Part shown: positions 18,532 to 27,625 of the stretch, piece after piece | Position numbering within the stretch: position 1 is the first letter of the stretch | How the letters are laid out: every line of letters begins with the position of its first letter | DNA from: Laedolimicola ammoniilytica | Lineage (GTDB): Bacteria; Bacillota; Clostridia; Lachnospirales; Lachnospiraceae | Assembly (NCBI RefSeq): GCF_025567165.1 | Contig: NZ_JAOQKC010000005.1 | Span: 1-64,000, forward strand | Direction: 5' to 3' | DNA length: 64,000 nt | Position numbers and translations under genes: made by a program | Notes under the pieces: generated by a model | The model's database searches: none | What the model saw: only the letters and a program-made list of their open reading frames with translations | What the model was told of the DNA's origin: nothing

Positions 18532-19908
18532 ATGCCAGAAGATCAAAAAAGCAGTTTTTCCGAAGCTGTGGAGACCGGCGCCTCCGCAGCGCATACCATC
18601 TGCGGCGCAATCAAAACCGGAAAAGCTATTTCCTCCGCTGCCAAAGGCGCTGCCGCAGGCGGTCCTTACGGTGCAGTTGCAGGCGCAGTGTGGGCAGGTC
18701 GGAAGCATATCGGAAAAATCATTGTGGCAGTCATTGCCCTGCTTATGCTGCCGGTATTATTTGTTCTCATGCTCCCTGGTCTTATTTTCGGTGGACTGAC
18801 CAATGCCTTTTCGCCATCTGACCCCGAAATTCCGATTTTGAATAGCGAAACAGCGATTATTGAGAACGCCAACGAGATCACCTTTACCCTCAACGGCATC
18901 TTGGGTGAGGCACTGGATGATGTACTTGCCCGGATCGAAGCTGACTTTGCGGCATCGGGAGCCGACCATATGGAGGTCAAAAATGCCTATTCCGGCGGTC
19001 CTATTTATAACGCCAACCTGTTTATCTCTCAGTATTGTGCGGCCAAAGACAAGGATTTTGAAAGCATTTCTCTGAATGACCTTGCCGCCACCCTGCGGGA
19101 AAACAAGCAGCATCTATATTCCTACACCAGCAAGCAAGAGATTCGTGAGAGCACCGTGACTGATCCGGAGACTGGGGAAGAAACAACGGTGTCCGAAACA
19201 TGGATGGTCTATACTGTCCGTTACAACGGTGAGTCCTATTTTTCTGATGTTGTATTCCAGCTTACCGATGACCAAAAGGAGCTTGCATCTGATTACGCTT
19301 CCAACCTAAGCCTGTTCTTGGGCGATGGTCTGCTGCAGAATCTGGAAGCGTGGACCGGAAACAGCATCACCGCTCTGGGCGATGTTACTTTCACCGACGG
19401 GATCACACCTGTTGTTTACTACAATCAACTGGATGAACGCTATGCCGGTAAAGCATATGGTACGGACAATATTGGCGGTTATGGCTGCGGCCCTACCGCT
19501 ATGGCAATCGTGGTGTCCTCTCTGACAGACGATATGGTTGACCCTGTGGAGATGGCCGAGTGGTCTTACAACAACGGCTACTGGTGTAAAAGCAGTGGTT
19601 CTTACCATGCGCTGATACCTGCCGCCGCTGGGGAATGGGGGCTTCCGGTTTCCGGCTGTACCACTGCGGAACCACAGCGCATCACAGACGCACTGGCTAA
19701 TGGTAAACTGGTAGTAGCAATCATGTCTGAAGGCCACTTTACCTCTTCCGGTCACTTCATTGTCCTGCGTGGCGTAAAAGACGGCAAGATCATGGTGGCT
19801 GACCCTGCCAGTTACACACGGAGCGAACAGCTCTGGGATCTGTCCATTATCTTAAATGAGGCCAGCCGGCGCGCTGGAGCTGGCGGTCCGTTCTGGATTA
19901 TCGGCTGA
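18532..19908 (+). CDS. Membrane-anchored C39-like cysteine peptidase of the mating apparatus
   Basis: 458 residues: a Gly/Ala-rich cytoplasmic lead, one membrane span (about 64-85), an extracellular region, then a papain-like C39 domain from about 300. The catalytic set is visible as GYGCGPTAMA (Cys), SGHFIVLRG (His) and MVADPAS (Asp). In Gram-positive T4SS loci this place is usually taken by a VirB1-like cell-wall hydrolase (CHAP or NlpC/P60), so this protein likely does the wall-opening or processing job. It starts right after the preceding stop codon and runs into virB4. Confidence 0.8.
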   Translation: MPEDQKSSFSEAVETGASAAHTICGAIKTGKAISSAAKGAAAGGPYGAVAGAVWAGRKHIGKIIVAVIALLMLPVLFVLMLPGLIFGGLTNAFSPSDPEIPILNSETAIIENANEITFTLNGILGEALDDVLARIEADFAASGADHMEVKNAYSGGPIYNANLFISQYCAAKDKDFESISLNDLAATLRENKQHLYSYTSKQEIRESTVTDPETGEETTVSETWMVYTVRYNGESYFSDVVFQLTDDQKELASDYASNLSLFLGDGLLQNLEAWTGNSITALGDVTFTDGITPVVYYNQLDERYAGKAYGTDNIGGYGCGPTAMAIVVSSLTDDMVDPVEMAEWSYNNGYWCKSSGSYHALIPAAAGEWGLPVSGCTTAEPQRITDALANGKLVVAIMSEGHFTSSGHFIVLRGVKDGKIMVADPASYTRSEQLWDLSIILNEASRRAGAGGPFWIIG

Positions 19909-19941
19909 TGTGCCCGCCCGGCTTCGGAAACGAGGTTAATC

Positions 19942-22900
19942 ATGAATCATAAAATCGACCGAGATACCTACATAATACCACCGAATTTCATCGAGTCAGG
20001 CACCTTCTTTGGTGGTATGTTCAAAGCCCGCAATGTGATTGAAGCCGGCATCCTGGCATTTGCCATTGGTGTGCCGGTTTTTTCATTGCTTCCTCTTGGC
20101 CTGACTGCCCGTATCATCGCTTTGTGCCTGACCGCACTGCCAGCAGCATTGGTGGCGCTTATCGGAATTTCCGGTGAGAGCCTTTCCTCTTTTCTGCTGA
20201 TTTTCATAAAGTACCTGCGAAACCGCCGCATTGTAGGCGGTAACAGCGCAGAAGATGCGGTTCCTGCGGCAGAGCATGGCGGCAAGCATATTAAAAAGAA
20301 GGCACACAAGCCCGATAAGGCTCCCAGGCGGTCACGGTGCTCCGGCAGAGAGGGTTTCCCAGCGGAGTTTGATGAAGTTCGTAGCTACGAAATCCGCCAA
20401 AAACTCCGTCCTGTGAAAAAGCAGAAGCCTGCCAAGGAGAAGAAAGCCGCCAAGCAAAAAAAGAAGGTCTCCAAGGAGCGCAAAGTAAAACGCCCTATCC
20501 GCACTCAGGAGCCGAAGCCCGCCTGCCTTAACCCGGTAGCAGATTATCTGCCGATTTCCAAAATTGAAAACGGCATCATCTACACGAAGGACCACCGCTA
20601 TGTCAAGGTCGTCGAGGTAGTACCCATCAATTTTATGCTGCGCAGTGCCCAGGAACAGCGGAACATCATCTATTCCTTTGTATCCTACTTGAAAATCAGC
20701 CCCATCAAGCTGCAAATCAAGGTACTGACACGCCGGGCAGAGATCAACCGCCATCTGGATACCGTTCGGAAGGAGATGGAACAGGAGACCAATGAACAGT
20801 GTCTGCTCATGCAGGAAGACTACCTCCAGTTCGTTCAGCAGATTGGTTCCCGTGAGGCAATTACCCGACGTTTCTTCCTGATTTTTGAATATGAGCCGTG
20901 GAGCAACACCAAGCGCTCTGATGAAGAAGGCGAGGCAATCAATGCCCTGCAAAGTGCAGTCCATACTGCTACCAACTACCTCCGTCAGTGCGGTAACGAG
21001 GTCATCGTTCCGAAAAACTGGGATGAGTTTACCGTAGATGTCCTCTATAACCTGCTCTGTAGAAATGAAAGTGCTGTAAAGCCACTCTCCGTCCGGGCAC
21101 AGGAGGTTGTGGCTGAGTACCTTGCCAAAGGGCGCGACAGTGAGATCGACCATATCCCTGCCACCGAATTCTGTGCGCCAAAAAGCATTGACTTCACGCA
21201 TGGTCACCATATCTGCATTGACGGTCTGTATTATGCTTATTTGCTGGTGCCCTCTGATGGCTACAAAACGCAGGTTCCAGCCGGCTGGCTCAGTCTTATC
21301 GTCAATGCCGGTGACGGGATCGATATGGATATGTTCCTCTCCCGTCAGCCCAAAGAAACCATCATCCAGAAAGTCGGACAGCAGCTACGTATCAACCGTT
21401 CCAAAATCAAGGACGCCAGCGACACCAACACCGACTTTGATGACATTGATGGTGCTATCCGAAGCGGGTACTTTCTCAAAGAGGGCCTTGCCAACAACGA
21501 GGACTTCTACTACTTGAATCTGCTGATTACCATTACTGCCTCCAACGAGGAAGACTTGGAATGGAAGGTCAGCGAAATGAAAAAGCTCCTGCTCTCACAA
21601 GACATGAACGCCTGCACCTGCCATTTTCGGGAGGAACAGGCGTTTTTATCTGCCCTGCCATTGGTGGCAATGGAAAAGAAACTGTATGAGCGGGGTAAGC
21701 GCAACCTGCTGACAGGCGGTGCGGCAAGCTGTTATCCCTTTACATCCTATGAGATGTGTGATGATAACGGTATCCTGCTGGGTGTCAACAAGTACAACAG
21801 TTCCCTTATTATCGTGGACATCTTCAATTCTGCGGTCTATAAGAACGCCAATATGTCGATCCTTGGCACGAGCGGAGCCGGCAAAACCTTTACCATGCAG
21901 TTGATGGCGCTGCGAATGAGGCGGAAAAATATCCCCATTTTCATTGTTGCGCCCCTAAAAGGCCATGAATTCCATCGCGCCTGCTCCAATGTGGGCGGCT
22001 CCTTTATCCAGATTTCACCGGCCAGTCCCCACTGCATCAATGTCATGGAGATTCGGCGGGTAGACCGCTCGGTGAATGAACTTCTGGACGGTCCAGGCAT
22101 CCAGTTATCTGAACTTGCAGCAAAGATCCAGCAGCTCCACATATTTTTCAGTCTGCTGATCCCCGATATGTCTCACGAGGAACGACAGCTTTTGGACGAA
22201 GCCCTTGTTCGTACCTATAACACAAAAGGCATCACTCATGATAATGCCTCTTTGGAAGACCCTGCAAAGCCCGGCCAGTACCGTGAGATGCCGGTGCTTG
22301 GTGACCTGTACGAAATTTTGAAAACCTCCAAGGAAACGATGCGCATGGCCCACATCCTAAATCGTCTGGTAAACGGAAGCGCCAGCACCTTCAATAAGCA
22401 GACCAATGTTCGGCTCGACAACAAGTACACTGTTTTGGATATTTCCTCCCTCACCGGAGACCTGCTCACCGTAGGTATGTTTGTGGCGCTGGACTTTGTT
22501 TGGGACAGAGCCAAAGCCGACCGTACAGAAGAAAAAGCCATCTTCATCGATGAGTGTTGGCAGCTTCTATCCGGCGCCGGTGCTGCTGGTGTAAGATTGG
22601 CCGGCGATTTTCTTTTGGAAATTGCCAAAACCATACGCGGTTACGGCGGCGCCTCGATTTTTGCAAGCCAGGATCTTGCCGATTTCTTTGACCTTGACGG
22701 CGGCAGATTTGGTAAGGGCATCATCAACAACTCCAAGACCAAGATCATTCTGAATCTGGAGGACGACGAAGCCCAGCGGGTACAGGAAGCCCTGCACCTG
22801 TCCGATGCTGAAACAATGGAGATCACTCACTTTGAAAGAGGTCACGGTCTGATTTCTACCAATAACAACAATATTATGGTGGAGTTCAAAGCCAGCCCTC

Positions 22901-22998
22901 TGGAAAAGGATCTGATCACTACCGACCGCCGCGAGCTGCGTGAAATCGTAGAGCGAAAACGCCGTGAACAATCCACATCTGCCGAACAGCAGATATAA
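19942..22998 (+). CDS. virB4: PrgI-VirB4 fusion ATPase of the type IV secretion system
   Basis: 1018 residues. The first about 100 residues are a PrgI-like two-span membrane domain (IPPNFIESGTFFGGMFKARN, then two hydrophobic helices), normally a separate protein. A Lys-rich linker (105-190) follows, then the VirB4/TraE ATPase with Walker A LGTSGAGKTFT near 645 and Walker B KAIFIDECWQLL near 870. It powers pilus/channel assembly and substrate movement. The fused layout puts the membrane anchor and ATPase in one chain. Confidence 0.93.
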   Translation: MNHKIDRDTYIIPPNFIESGTFFGGMFKARNVIEAGILAFAIGVPVFSLLPLGLTARIIALCLTALPAALVALIGISGESLSSFLLIFIKYLRNRRIVGGNSAEDAVPAAEHGGKHIKKKAHKPDKAPRRSRCSGREGFPAEFDEVRSYEIRQKLRPVKKQKPAKEKKAAKQKKKVSKERKVKRPIRTQEPKPACLNPVADYLPISKIENGIIYTKDHRYVKVVEVVPINFMLRSAQEQRNIIYSFVSYLKISPIKLQIKVLTRRAEINRHLDTVRKEMEQETNEQCLLMQEDYLQFVQQIGSREAITRRFFLIFEYEPWSNTKRSDEEGEAINALQSAVHTATNYLRQCGNEVIVPKNWDEFTVDVLYNLLCRNESAVKPLSVRAQEVVAEYLAKGRDSEIDHIPATEFCAPKSIDFTHGHHICIDGLYYAYLLVPSDGYKTQVPAGWLSLIVNAGDGIDMDMFLSRQPKETIIQKVGQQLRINRSKIKDASDTNTDFDDIDGAIRSGYFLKEGLANNEDFYYLNLLITITASNEEDLEWKVSEMKKLLLSQDMNACTCHFREEQAFLSALPLVAMEKKLYERGKRNLLTGGAASCYPFTSYEMCDDNGILLGVNKYNSSLIIVDIFNSAVYKNANMSILGTSGAGKTFTMQLMALRMRRKNIPIFIVAPLKGHEFHRACSNVGGSFIQISPASPHCINVMEIRRVDRSVNELLDGPGIQLSELAAKIQQLHIFFSLLIPDMSHEERQLLDEALVRTYNTKGITHDNASLEDPAKPGQYREMPVLGDLYEILKTSKETMRMAHILNRLVNGSASTFNKQTNVRLDNKYTVLDISSLTGDLLTVGMFVALDFVWDRAKADRTEEKAIFIDECWQLLSGAGAAGVRLAGDFLLEIAKTIRGYGGASIFASQDLADFFDLDGGRFGKGIINNSKTKIILNLEDDEAQRVQEALHLSDAETMEITHFERGHGLISTNNNNIMVEFKASPLEKDLITTDRRELREIVERKRREQSTSAEQQI

Positions 22999-23040
22999 CA
23001 ATTTGAAAAGCGAGGTGATTCCCATGTGCAACTTTCCTTC

Positions 23041-23175
23041 CAGACGCCGCTATGCGTCTGCTTTGCGTCTGTATTACGCCTAAAAACCAGTTTTGCCAGC
23101 CAGATCATCTTTTTGGCTTACACTGACTGGCTTTCCTTCCTATTTAATGCGTCTTGAATACGCCTATATTACGCC
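23041..23175. repeat. GACGC-type repeat cluster between virB4 and the DUF5697 gene
   Basis: In 135 bases seven related sites occur: CAGACGCC (23041), TATGCGTCTG (23051), TTTGCGTCTG (23062), TATTACGCC (23072), ATGCGTCTT (23147), ATACGCC (23158) and TATTACGCC (23167). The 17 bases at 23159-23175 match 63239-63255, upstream of parM, at 16 of 17 positions. A 19-codon reading frame at 23024-23083 with a GAGGTG ribosome site runs through the left half. A protein-binding array such as a centromere or operator is plausible. Confidence 0.5.
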
Positions 23176-23191
23176 ATTGGAGGTGATACCC

Positions 23192-23719
23192 ATGAAGACC
23201 AGGGCTGAAATCTATGGAAATGAAGCTGCGGCTCTGCTGCGGATCGTCACGATGTATCCCGGTCTCAATATGCAGCAGCTTCTTTGCTTTCACCCTGACA
23301 AAGAAGAAATCATCAAGACCCTGCTCTCCCATCTGCAAAAGCAGGGCCGTATTTTTCAAACTGATACAGGCGGTTACTTTCCGTCTGGTTGGGCAGCAAA
23401 ATCAGACAACTCTCTGATACGGGCTGCCTGGGTACTCTTGGATTTTATCGGGCAGGTGGAATACCATGCTCCCGGTGATTTTCCGGCCAAGCTTATCTTC
23501 TTTGCAAACGGTGAACTATACGAAATCGTCTACGCAGCTTCCGGCCAGGAGGCCCTGATCAACCATGCGCTTCGGGATGACCGCAGCGGTGGACGCCGCA
23601 TCATTTTGGTCGATAATCCGGAAGACATTCGCCGCATTGACTGCCCTGACATTTCCGGTTTCTGCACCGTGGATGCAGCGGGCCAGGTGCATTACTTTAA
23701 GAAAACAGGAGGAACTTGA
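23192..23719 (+). CDS. DUF5697-like protein
   Basis: 175 residues from the ATG at 23192 behind GGAGGTG. The N-terminal 70 residues look like a winged helix (AAALLRIVTMYPGLNMQQLLCF, LLSHLQKQGRIF, GYFPSG) and the rest an alpha/beta domain (WVLLDFIGQVEYHAPGDFPAKLIFF, LYEIVYAASGQEALIN). I recognise it as the DUF5697 group found in clostridial ICEs between virB4 and virD4. The function is unknown; the winged helix suggests nucleic-acid binding or regulation. Its start lies directly after the repeat cluster. Confidence 0.6.
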   Translation: MKTRAEIYGNEAAALLRIVTMYPGLNMQQLLCFHPDKEEIIKTLLSHLQKQGRIFQTDTGGYFPSGWAAKSDNSLIRAAWVLLDFIGQVEYHAPGDFPAKLIFFANGELYEIVYAASGQEALINHALRDDRSGGRRIILVDNPEDIRRIDCPDISGFCTVDAAGQVHYFKKTGGT

Positions 23720-24382
23720 TTGGAACGAAAAATCATCTCACACCGGATTGGAAGCATTCTTGATGATATATCCCGTTTGAGCAATGCTCTTTACGCGATG
23801 GATACCACGGATATTCAGCGCTATCCGGACAACTATGAAGTCTTATCCACTGACGCCGCCCTACGGGCAGAGAAAATTGCCTGCAGGCTGCGGCATTTGA
23901 TATATTCCAGCACCACCATCCACAAAGGCGATTACCTGACATCCGCCGGTATTGTACACGGAATTGAGGTTGTCTATGAGGACGGTGTACTGGAGGTCAC
24001 CCTGCCCGGGCTGCTCCCAAAACGCAAGCAGAGACAAAACACTGAGTTTCTGCTCGACCCGTTCTACTTCTCATTGGAGCAATACGCCAAAGAGCATCCC
24101 ATGCCCCACTTCAGCGATTGTGTGGTGTGCTTTACGCAGGTTTATGACCAGTGCCTTCCCACCCGGCGTATCCGTGACTACGACAATCTGGAAGAAAAGC
24201 AGCTTCTGGATGTCCTCTCCACCTTCGTCATGGCTGACGATACCGGCCTGCTCTGCGATGCCTACAACACCGCTGCGCTGGGCGAAAAGGACTGTACCAG
24301 AATCAGTGTCATGGAAAAAAAGCGGTTTCCCGCCTGGCTTGCTGAGCATGAAAACACCCTAAAATCCATCTCGGATTTTTGA
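23720..24382 (+). CDS. DUF6100-like conserved ICE protein
   Basis: 220 residues from a TTG that directly follows the previous stop codon; AGGAGG lies 7 bases upstream. Mostly soluble, helical at the N-terminus, with a conserved-looking core (IHKGDYLTSAGIVHGIEVVYEDGVLEVTLPGLLPKRKQ) and a Cys/His-containing middle. It matches my recollection of the DUF6100 family. Function unknown; the position in the transfer operon suggests a transfer accessory role. A terminator-like hairpin follows. Confidence 0.5.
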   Translation: MERKIISHRIGSILDDISRLSNALYAMDTTDIQRYPDNYEVLSTDAALRAEKIACRLRHLIYSSTTIHKGDYLTSAGIVHGIEVVYEDGVLEVTLPGLLPKRKQRQNTEFLLDPFYFSLEQYAKEHPMPHFSDCVVCFTQVYDQCLPTRRIRDYDNLEEKQLLDVLSTFVMADDTGLLCDAYNTAALGEKDCTRISVMEKKRFPAWLAEHENTLKSISDF

Positions 24383-24428
24383 GCATTTTCAGCCATTGCT
24401 TGTCCGACCTGCCGCAACATCGTATTTC

Positions 24429-24451
24429 GCCCCGGATTTCGGGGCTTTTTT
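24429..24451 (+). terminator. Intrinsic terminator inside the transfer gene run
   Basis: GCCCCG, 5-base loop, CGGGGC, then six Ts. It separates the DUF6100-like gene from the downstream wHTH/virD4 group. Confidence 0.8.
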
Positions 24452-24554
24452 CTGTCGTTACACCACGGATTTTTACCGAAGTTCCTTGCAGTCTCGGTAA
24501 AAGCCACACACCACAAGGAGGTGATCACTTGGGAAATTCCCACAGCCAGACACG

Positions 24555-25640
24555 ATGGCGTACAGGCTTCTCTCTCTGACTGCCATCTCCGGCGAGTTCC
24601 CCACAGACCAGCTTAACAGACTTCCCGGCAGTCCATATTATCTGGAGTCTGTTGTCACTGCACTGAAAAAAGACGGGCTGCTGCGTACCTATTACCGGGA
24701 TAAACTGCGCGGCTACCGTCTGGGGCCGCGAGCCAAAGCCACTCTGCTGGAAAGCCGGCCGGACAGGTTTGCCAGCTACCTGACAGGAGATACCGACACC
24801 AACCGTTTGAAATGCGAAATTGACCGAAGACTCCGGCTACACCGCCTGGCAGAAACCTATGTGACCATGGATAATGCGGGTGTATGTGTGTATCGGGATG
24901 AAAAACCGGCAATTTTTGCGCCGGAGGGTTACGCTGGTGGCATGATTGTCTATCCTGCTTTTTTCAGTTCCAGAGAAGTGAAAGAAATGGGGATCGACAC
25001 CACGAAGATCCGCAGTTCCCGCTCCACCGGAATACTCCTTGCGCCCTCCGGCATCTTCGTGACCTACAACAGCAGTAGCGCCCTGATGAAATGGCGCTAC
25101 AAATCGGAAATGCGGGTCAAAGCATTGATCTGGAGTGTAATCTGCCAACAACGCCTGTCCTCACAGTTTCGCCATGAGGATGTTCATGGACTGATTCTGG
25201 GCAACAGCATGGATCTGGCTTATCAGATTTTGACCAGCACCGGAGGTCGCAAACATGATTTCTTCATGCTGGATGGCAGCTATGAGCATTTTCTTTATCT
25301 TACCAACGACCATCAGGGGGAGGTGACACTGGCACTATTGTGCGACCCTGGGAAAACTGCGGAGCTGGACCGTATTCTGCTCCAAGGTCTTACGGCGAGG
25401 CAACCCGGGCTGGCTATTGAGCATGACGGCATTTCACCAGATGGCTCACCAGTCCTGTTTGGCTATTTCTGCGATCTGCCCCGTATCGCACGCTTTAACA
25501 CCTCTCTCGAACTATCCGAGCGCCCGGGCACACTGATCTGCTTTGACTTCCAGGCAGAGGTACTTCGCAGTTACTGCGGTTCCCGAGTGCGCTTCCAGAC
25601 CATTGACTTCACAAAATTCGAGGGGAGATTGTTCCCATAA
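24555..25640 (+). CDS. Winged-helix conserved hypothetical protein upstream of virD4
   Basis: 361 residues. The first about 75 residues (GEFPTDQLNRLPGSPYYLESVVTALKKDGLL, YRLGPRAKATLL) form a winged-helix-like domain. The middle carries a conserved-looking IRSSRSTGILLAPSGIFVTYN segment. The remainder is alpha/beta. The ATG at 24555 has no good ribosome site; a strong AAGGAGGTGATCAC site serves a TTG at 24529 in another frame, which would give a 16-residue peptide ending just past this ATG, so translational coupling is likely. Function unknown; probably part of DNA processing or regulation of transfer. Confidence 0.55.
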   Translation: MAYRLLSLTAISGEFPTDQLNRLPGSPYYLESVVTALKKDGLLRTYYRDKLRGYRLGPRAKATLLESRPDRFASYLTGDTDTNRLKCEIDRRLRLHRLAETYVTMDNAGVCVYRDEKPAIFAPEGYAGGMIVYPAFFSSREVKEMGIDTTKIRSSRSTGILLAPSGIFVTYNSSSALMKWRYKSEMRVKALIWSVICQQRLSSQFRHEDVHGLILGNSMDLAYQILTSTGGRKHDFFMLDGSYEHFLYLTNDHQGEVTLALLCDPGKTAELDRILLQGLTARQPGLAIEHDGISPDGSPVLFGYFCDLPRIARFNTSLELSERPGTLICFDFQAEVLRSYCGSRVRFQTIDFTKFEGRLFP

Positions 25641-27592
25641 ACAAGAAAAAACTGATCGTGAGCCTGATTGCAGCGCCCTTTGCCATTCTTGCAATCCTAT
25701 ACGCAGGCGGCTTTCTGGCACAGCTTTTGGGTAACTATGCAACCTGGAAACAGGGCGGCGGCATTCCCGGCGATGGTACTTCACCGCTGGCCGCTTCGCC
25801 CGACTTCCTTCTCTGCCTTTCCTCTGTGCTCCGACCGCCTTATGGCGTGTATGGCATTTTGATCTGCATTGGCTTGTTAGCAGTGCTGCTCATCATGGTC
25901 ATGCGCATGGGATATGGTGATGCCGACGAGTATGATGAAGACCGTAATTTCTCCTACTCCGCCAAAGGCACTTATGGCACCTCCGGCTGGATGTCCCGCA
26001 AAGAGATGTCCGGCGTACTGGATCTGGTGCCCGACCTGCGCAAGCACAAGGGTATTGTACTGGGTATGCTGGATGGCAAAGCAGTCTGCATACCGGAAGA
26101 TACCAGAATCAACGGCAATCTGGCAGTCTACGGCGCCAGTGGCTCCATGAAAACCCGTTCGTTTTGTATGAATCGTATTCTTCAGGCCACTGTCCGAGGC
26201 GAAAATGGCGCCGGAGAATCGCTGATCATCTGCGATCCCAAATCGGAATTGTACGAGAAGTCAAGCGAATTTCTCCGCAGCCGGGGCTATTGTGTCAAGG
26301 TATTCAACCTCGTTTCGCCTGAAAACTCAGATTCCTGGTGTTGCCTTGCCGAAGTTGAGGGACAGGAACTAATGGCTCAGCTTTTTGTAGATGTCATCAT
26401 CAAGAACACCACGAACAACGGCAAGAGCGACCATTTCTGGGATGCCTGCGAGATGAATCTGCTCAAGGCCTTGGTACTGTATGTGGATCAAGGCTATGCG
26501 GAAGAAAACCGCAACATTGGCGAAGTCTACCGGCTGCTGACCCTCAATGGGGAATCCCAACTTGACACATTGCTCGAAGCGCTTCCTTCCACTCATCCTG
26601 CCAAAGCACCCTACAGCCTGTTCAAGCAGGCCAGCGACACAGTGCGAAGCGGCGTGATTATCGGTCTGGGCAGCCGCCTCCAGGTATTCCAGTCTGAACT
26701 GATCAAGAAAATTACCGCTAAGAATGAGATCGATCTGGAGCTTCCGGGTCAGCAGCCTTGTGCCTACTTCCTCGTTACCAGCGACCAGGACAGTACCTTT
26801 GATTTTCTGGCCTCGCTGTTTCTATCTTTCTGCTTCATCAAACTGGTGCGATATGCAGACCACAACTGCGAGGGTGGCAAACTGCCTGTGCCTGTCCATA
26901 TCCTTGGGGAAGAACTGACAGCGTGCGGCACGATCCCCGACCTCTCCCGCCGGCTCAGCGTAATACGCTCCCGGAATATCTCCATGTCCTGTGTATTCCA
27001 AAATCTCGCAGGATTGCAGAACAGATACCCGCAGAATTTGTGGCAGGAGATCATTGGAAACTGTGACGCGCAGTTGTTTTTGGGCTGTACAGACCAGCTT
27101 ACTGCCGAATTTATTTCTGCCAGGACAGGGCTTGCCTCCGTAGCAGTATCCAGTAAGTCCAAACAGCTGGGCACCTGGCGTATCTCCAACTATACACCGG
27201 AGTTTCGTGAAACCTCCGGTGTTGGAAAACGCCCTGTACTTACTCCTGATGAAGTCCTGCGACTCCCGCTGGATCAGGCACTCATCATCATCCGCGGCAA
27301 GAAGGTTCTGCAGGTAGACAAAATGGATTACTCCAAACATCCGGAAGCCAAGTATCTGCGTTCCTGCAAAGCATCTGCCCATGTGCCGGAATGGCGCCGC
27401 TTGGAAGAAGAAGCCGCCAAAACACCGCAGCCCGCGCCGAAACCGGCTCCGGCAGCAAAGAAACCGGCAAAGCGCAAAGCCACCAAACCGGCATCCCCCA
27501 CAGATAAATCACCCAAAGAGGCTCCGGCTCCCAAATCTGCCGGTACGCCGGAAGGCATTATTACCACAGACAAGGATTCCATCCTGTCTTAA
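25637..27592 (+). CDS. virD4: VirD4/TraG-type coupling protein
   Basis: About 651 residues. Two N-terminal membrane spans (about 7-32 and 70-92) are followed by the ATPase with Walker A YGASGSMKTRSF near 165. The second ATPase motif reads HILGEELTACG near 420, where VirD4 proteins usually have LDEF, so the Walker B acidic pair is altered. A Pro/Lys/Ala-rich tail ends the chain. The ribosome site GAGGGGAG lies 9 bases before an ATA at 25637, which gives the natural N-terminus (I/M)NKKKLIVSL; the first conventional start is a GTG at 25658, 30 bases away. The gene would deliver the relaxosome to the channel. Confidence 0.88.
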   Translation: MNKKKLIVSLIAAPFAILAILYAGGFLAQLLGNYATWKQGGGIPGDGTSPLAASPDFLLCLSSVLRPPYGVYGILICIGLLAVLLIMVMRMGYGDADEYDEDRNFSYSAKGTYGTSGWMSRKEMSGVLDLVPDLRKHKGIVLGMLDGKAVCIPEDTRINGNLAVYGASGSMKTRSFCMNRILQATVRGENGAGESLIICDPKSELYEKSSEFLRSRGYCVKVFNLVSPENSDSWCCLAEVEGQELMAQLFVDVIIKNTTNNGKSDHFWDACEMNLLKALVLYVDQGYAEENRNIGEVYRLLTLNGESQLDTLLEALPSTHPAKAPYSLFKQASDTVRSGVIIGLGSRLQVFQSELIKKITAKNEIDLELPGQQPCAYFLVTSDQDSTFDFLASLFLSFCFIKLVRYADHNCEGGKLPVPVHILGEELTACGTIPDLSRRLSVIRSRNISMSCVFQNLAGLQNRYPQNLWQEIIGNCDAQLFLGCTDQLTAEFISARTGLASVAVSSKSKQLGTWRISNYTPEFRETSGVGKRPVLTPDEVLRLPLDQALIIIRGKKVLQVDKMDYSKHPEAKYLRSCKASAHVPEWRRLEEEAAKTPQPAPKPAPAAKKPAKRKATKPASPTDKSPKEAPAPKSAGTPEGIITTDKDSILS

Positions 27593-27625
27593 ACAAAACT
27601 ATCAAATTCATAGGAGGTTTAATCT

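Noticed and set aside
20332..21210. Minus-strand frame opposite virB4
   Set aside because: Shadow of the VirB4 ATPase coding region.
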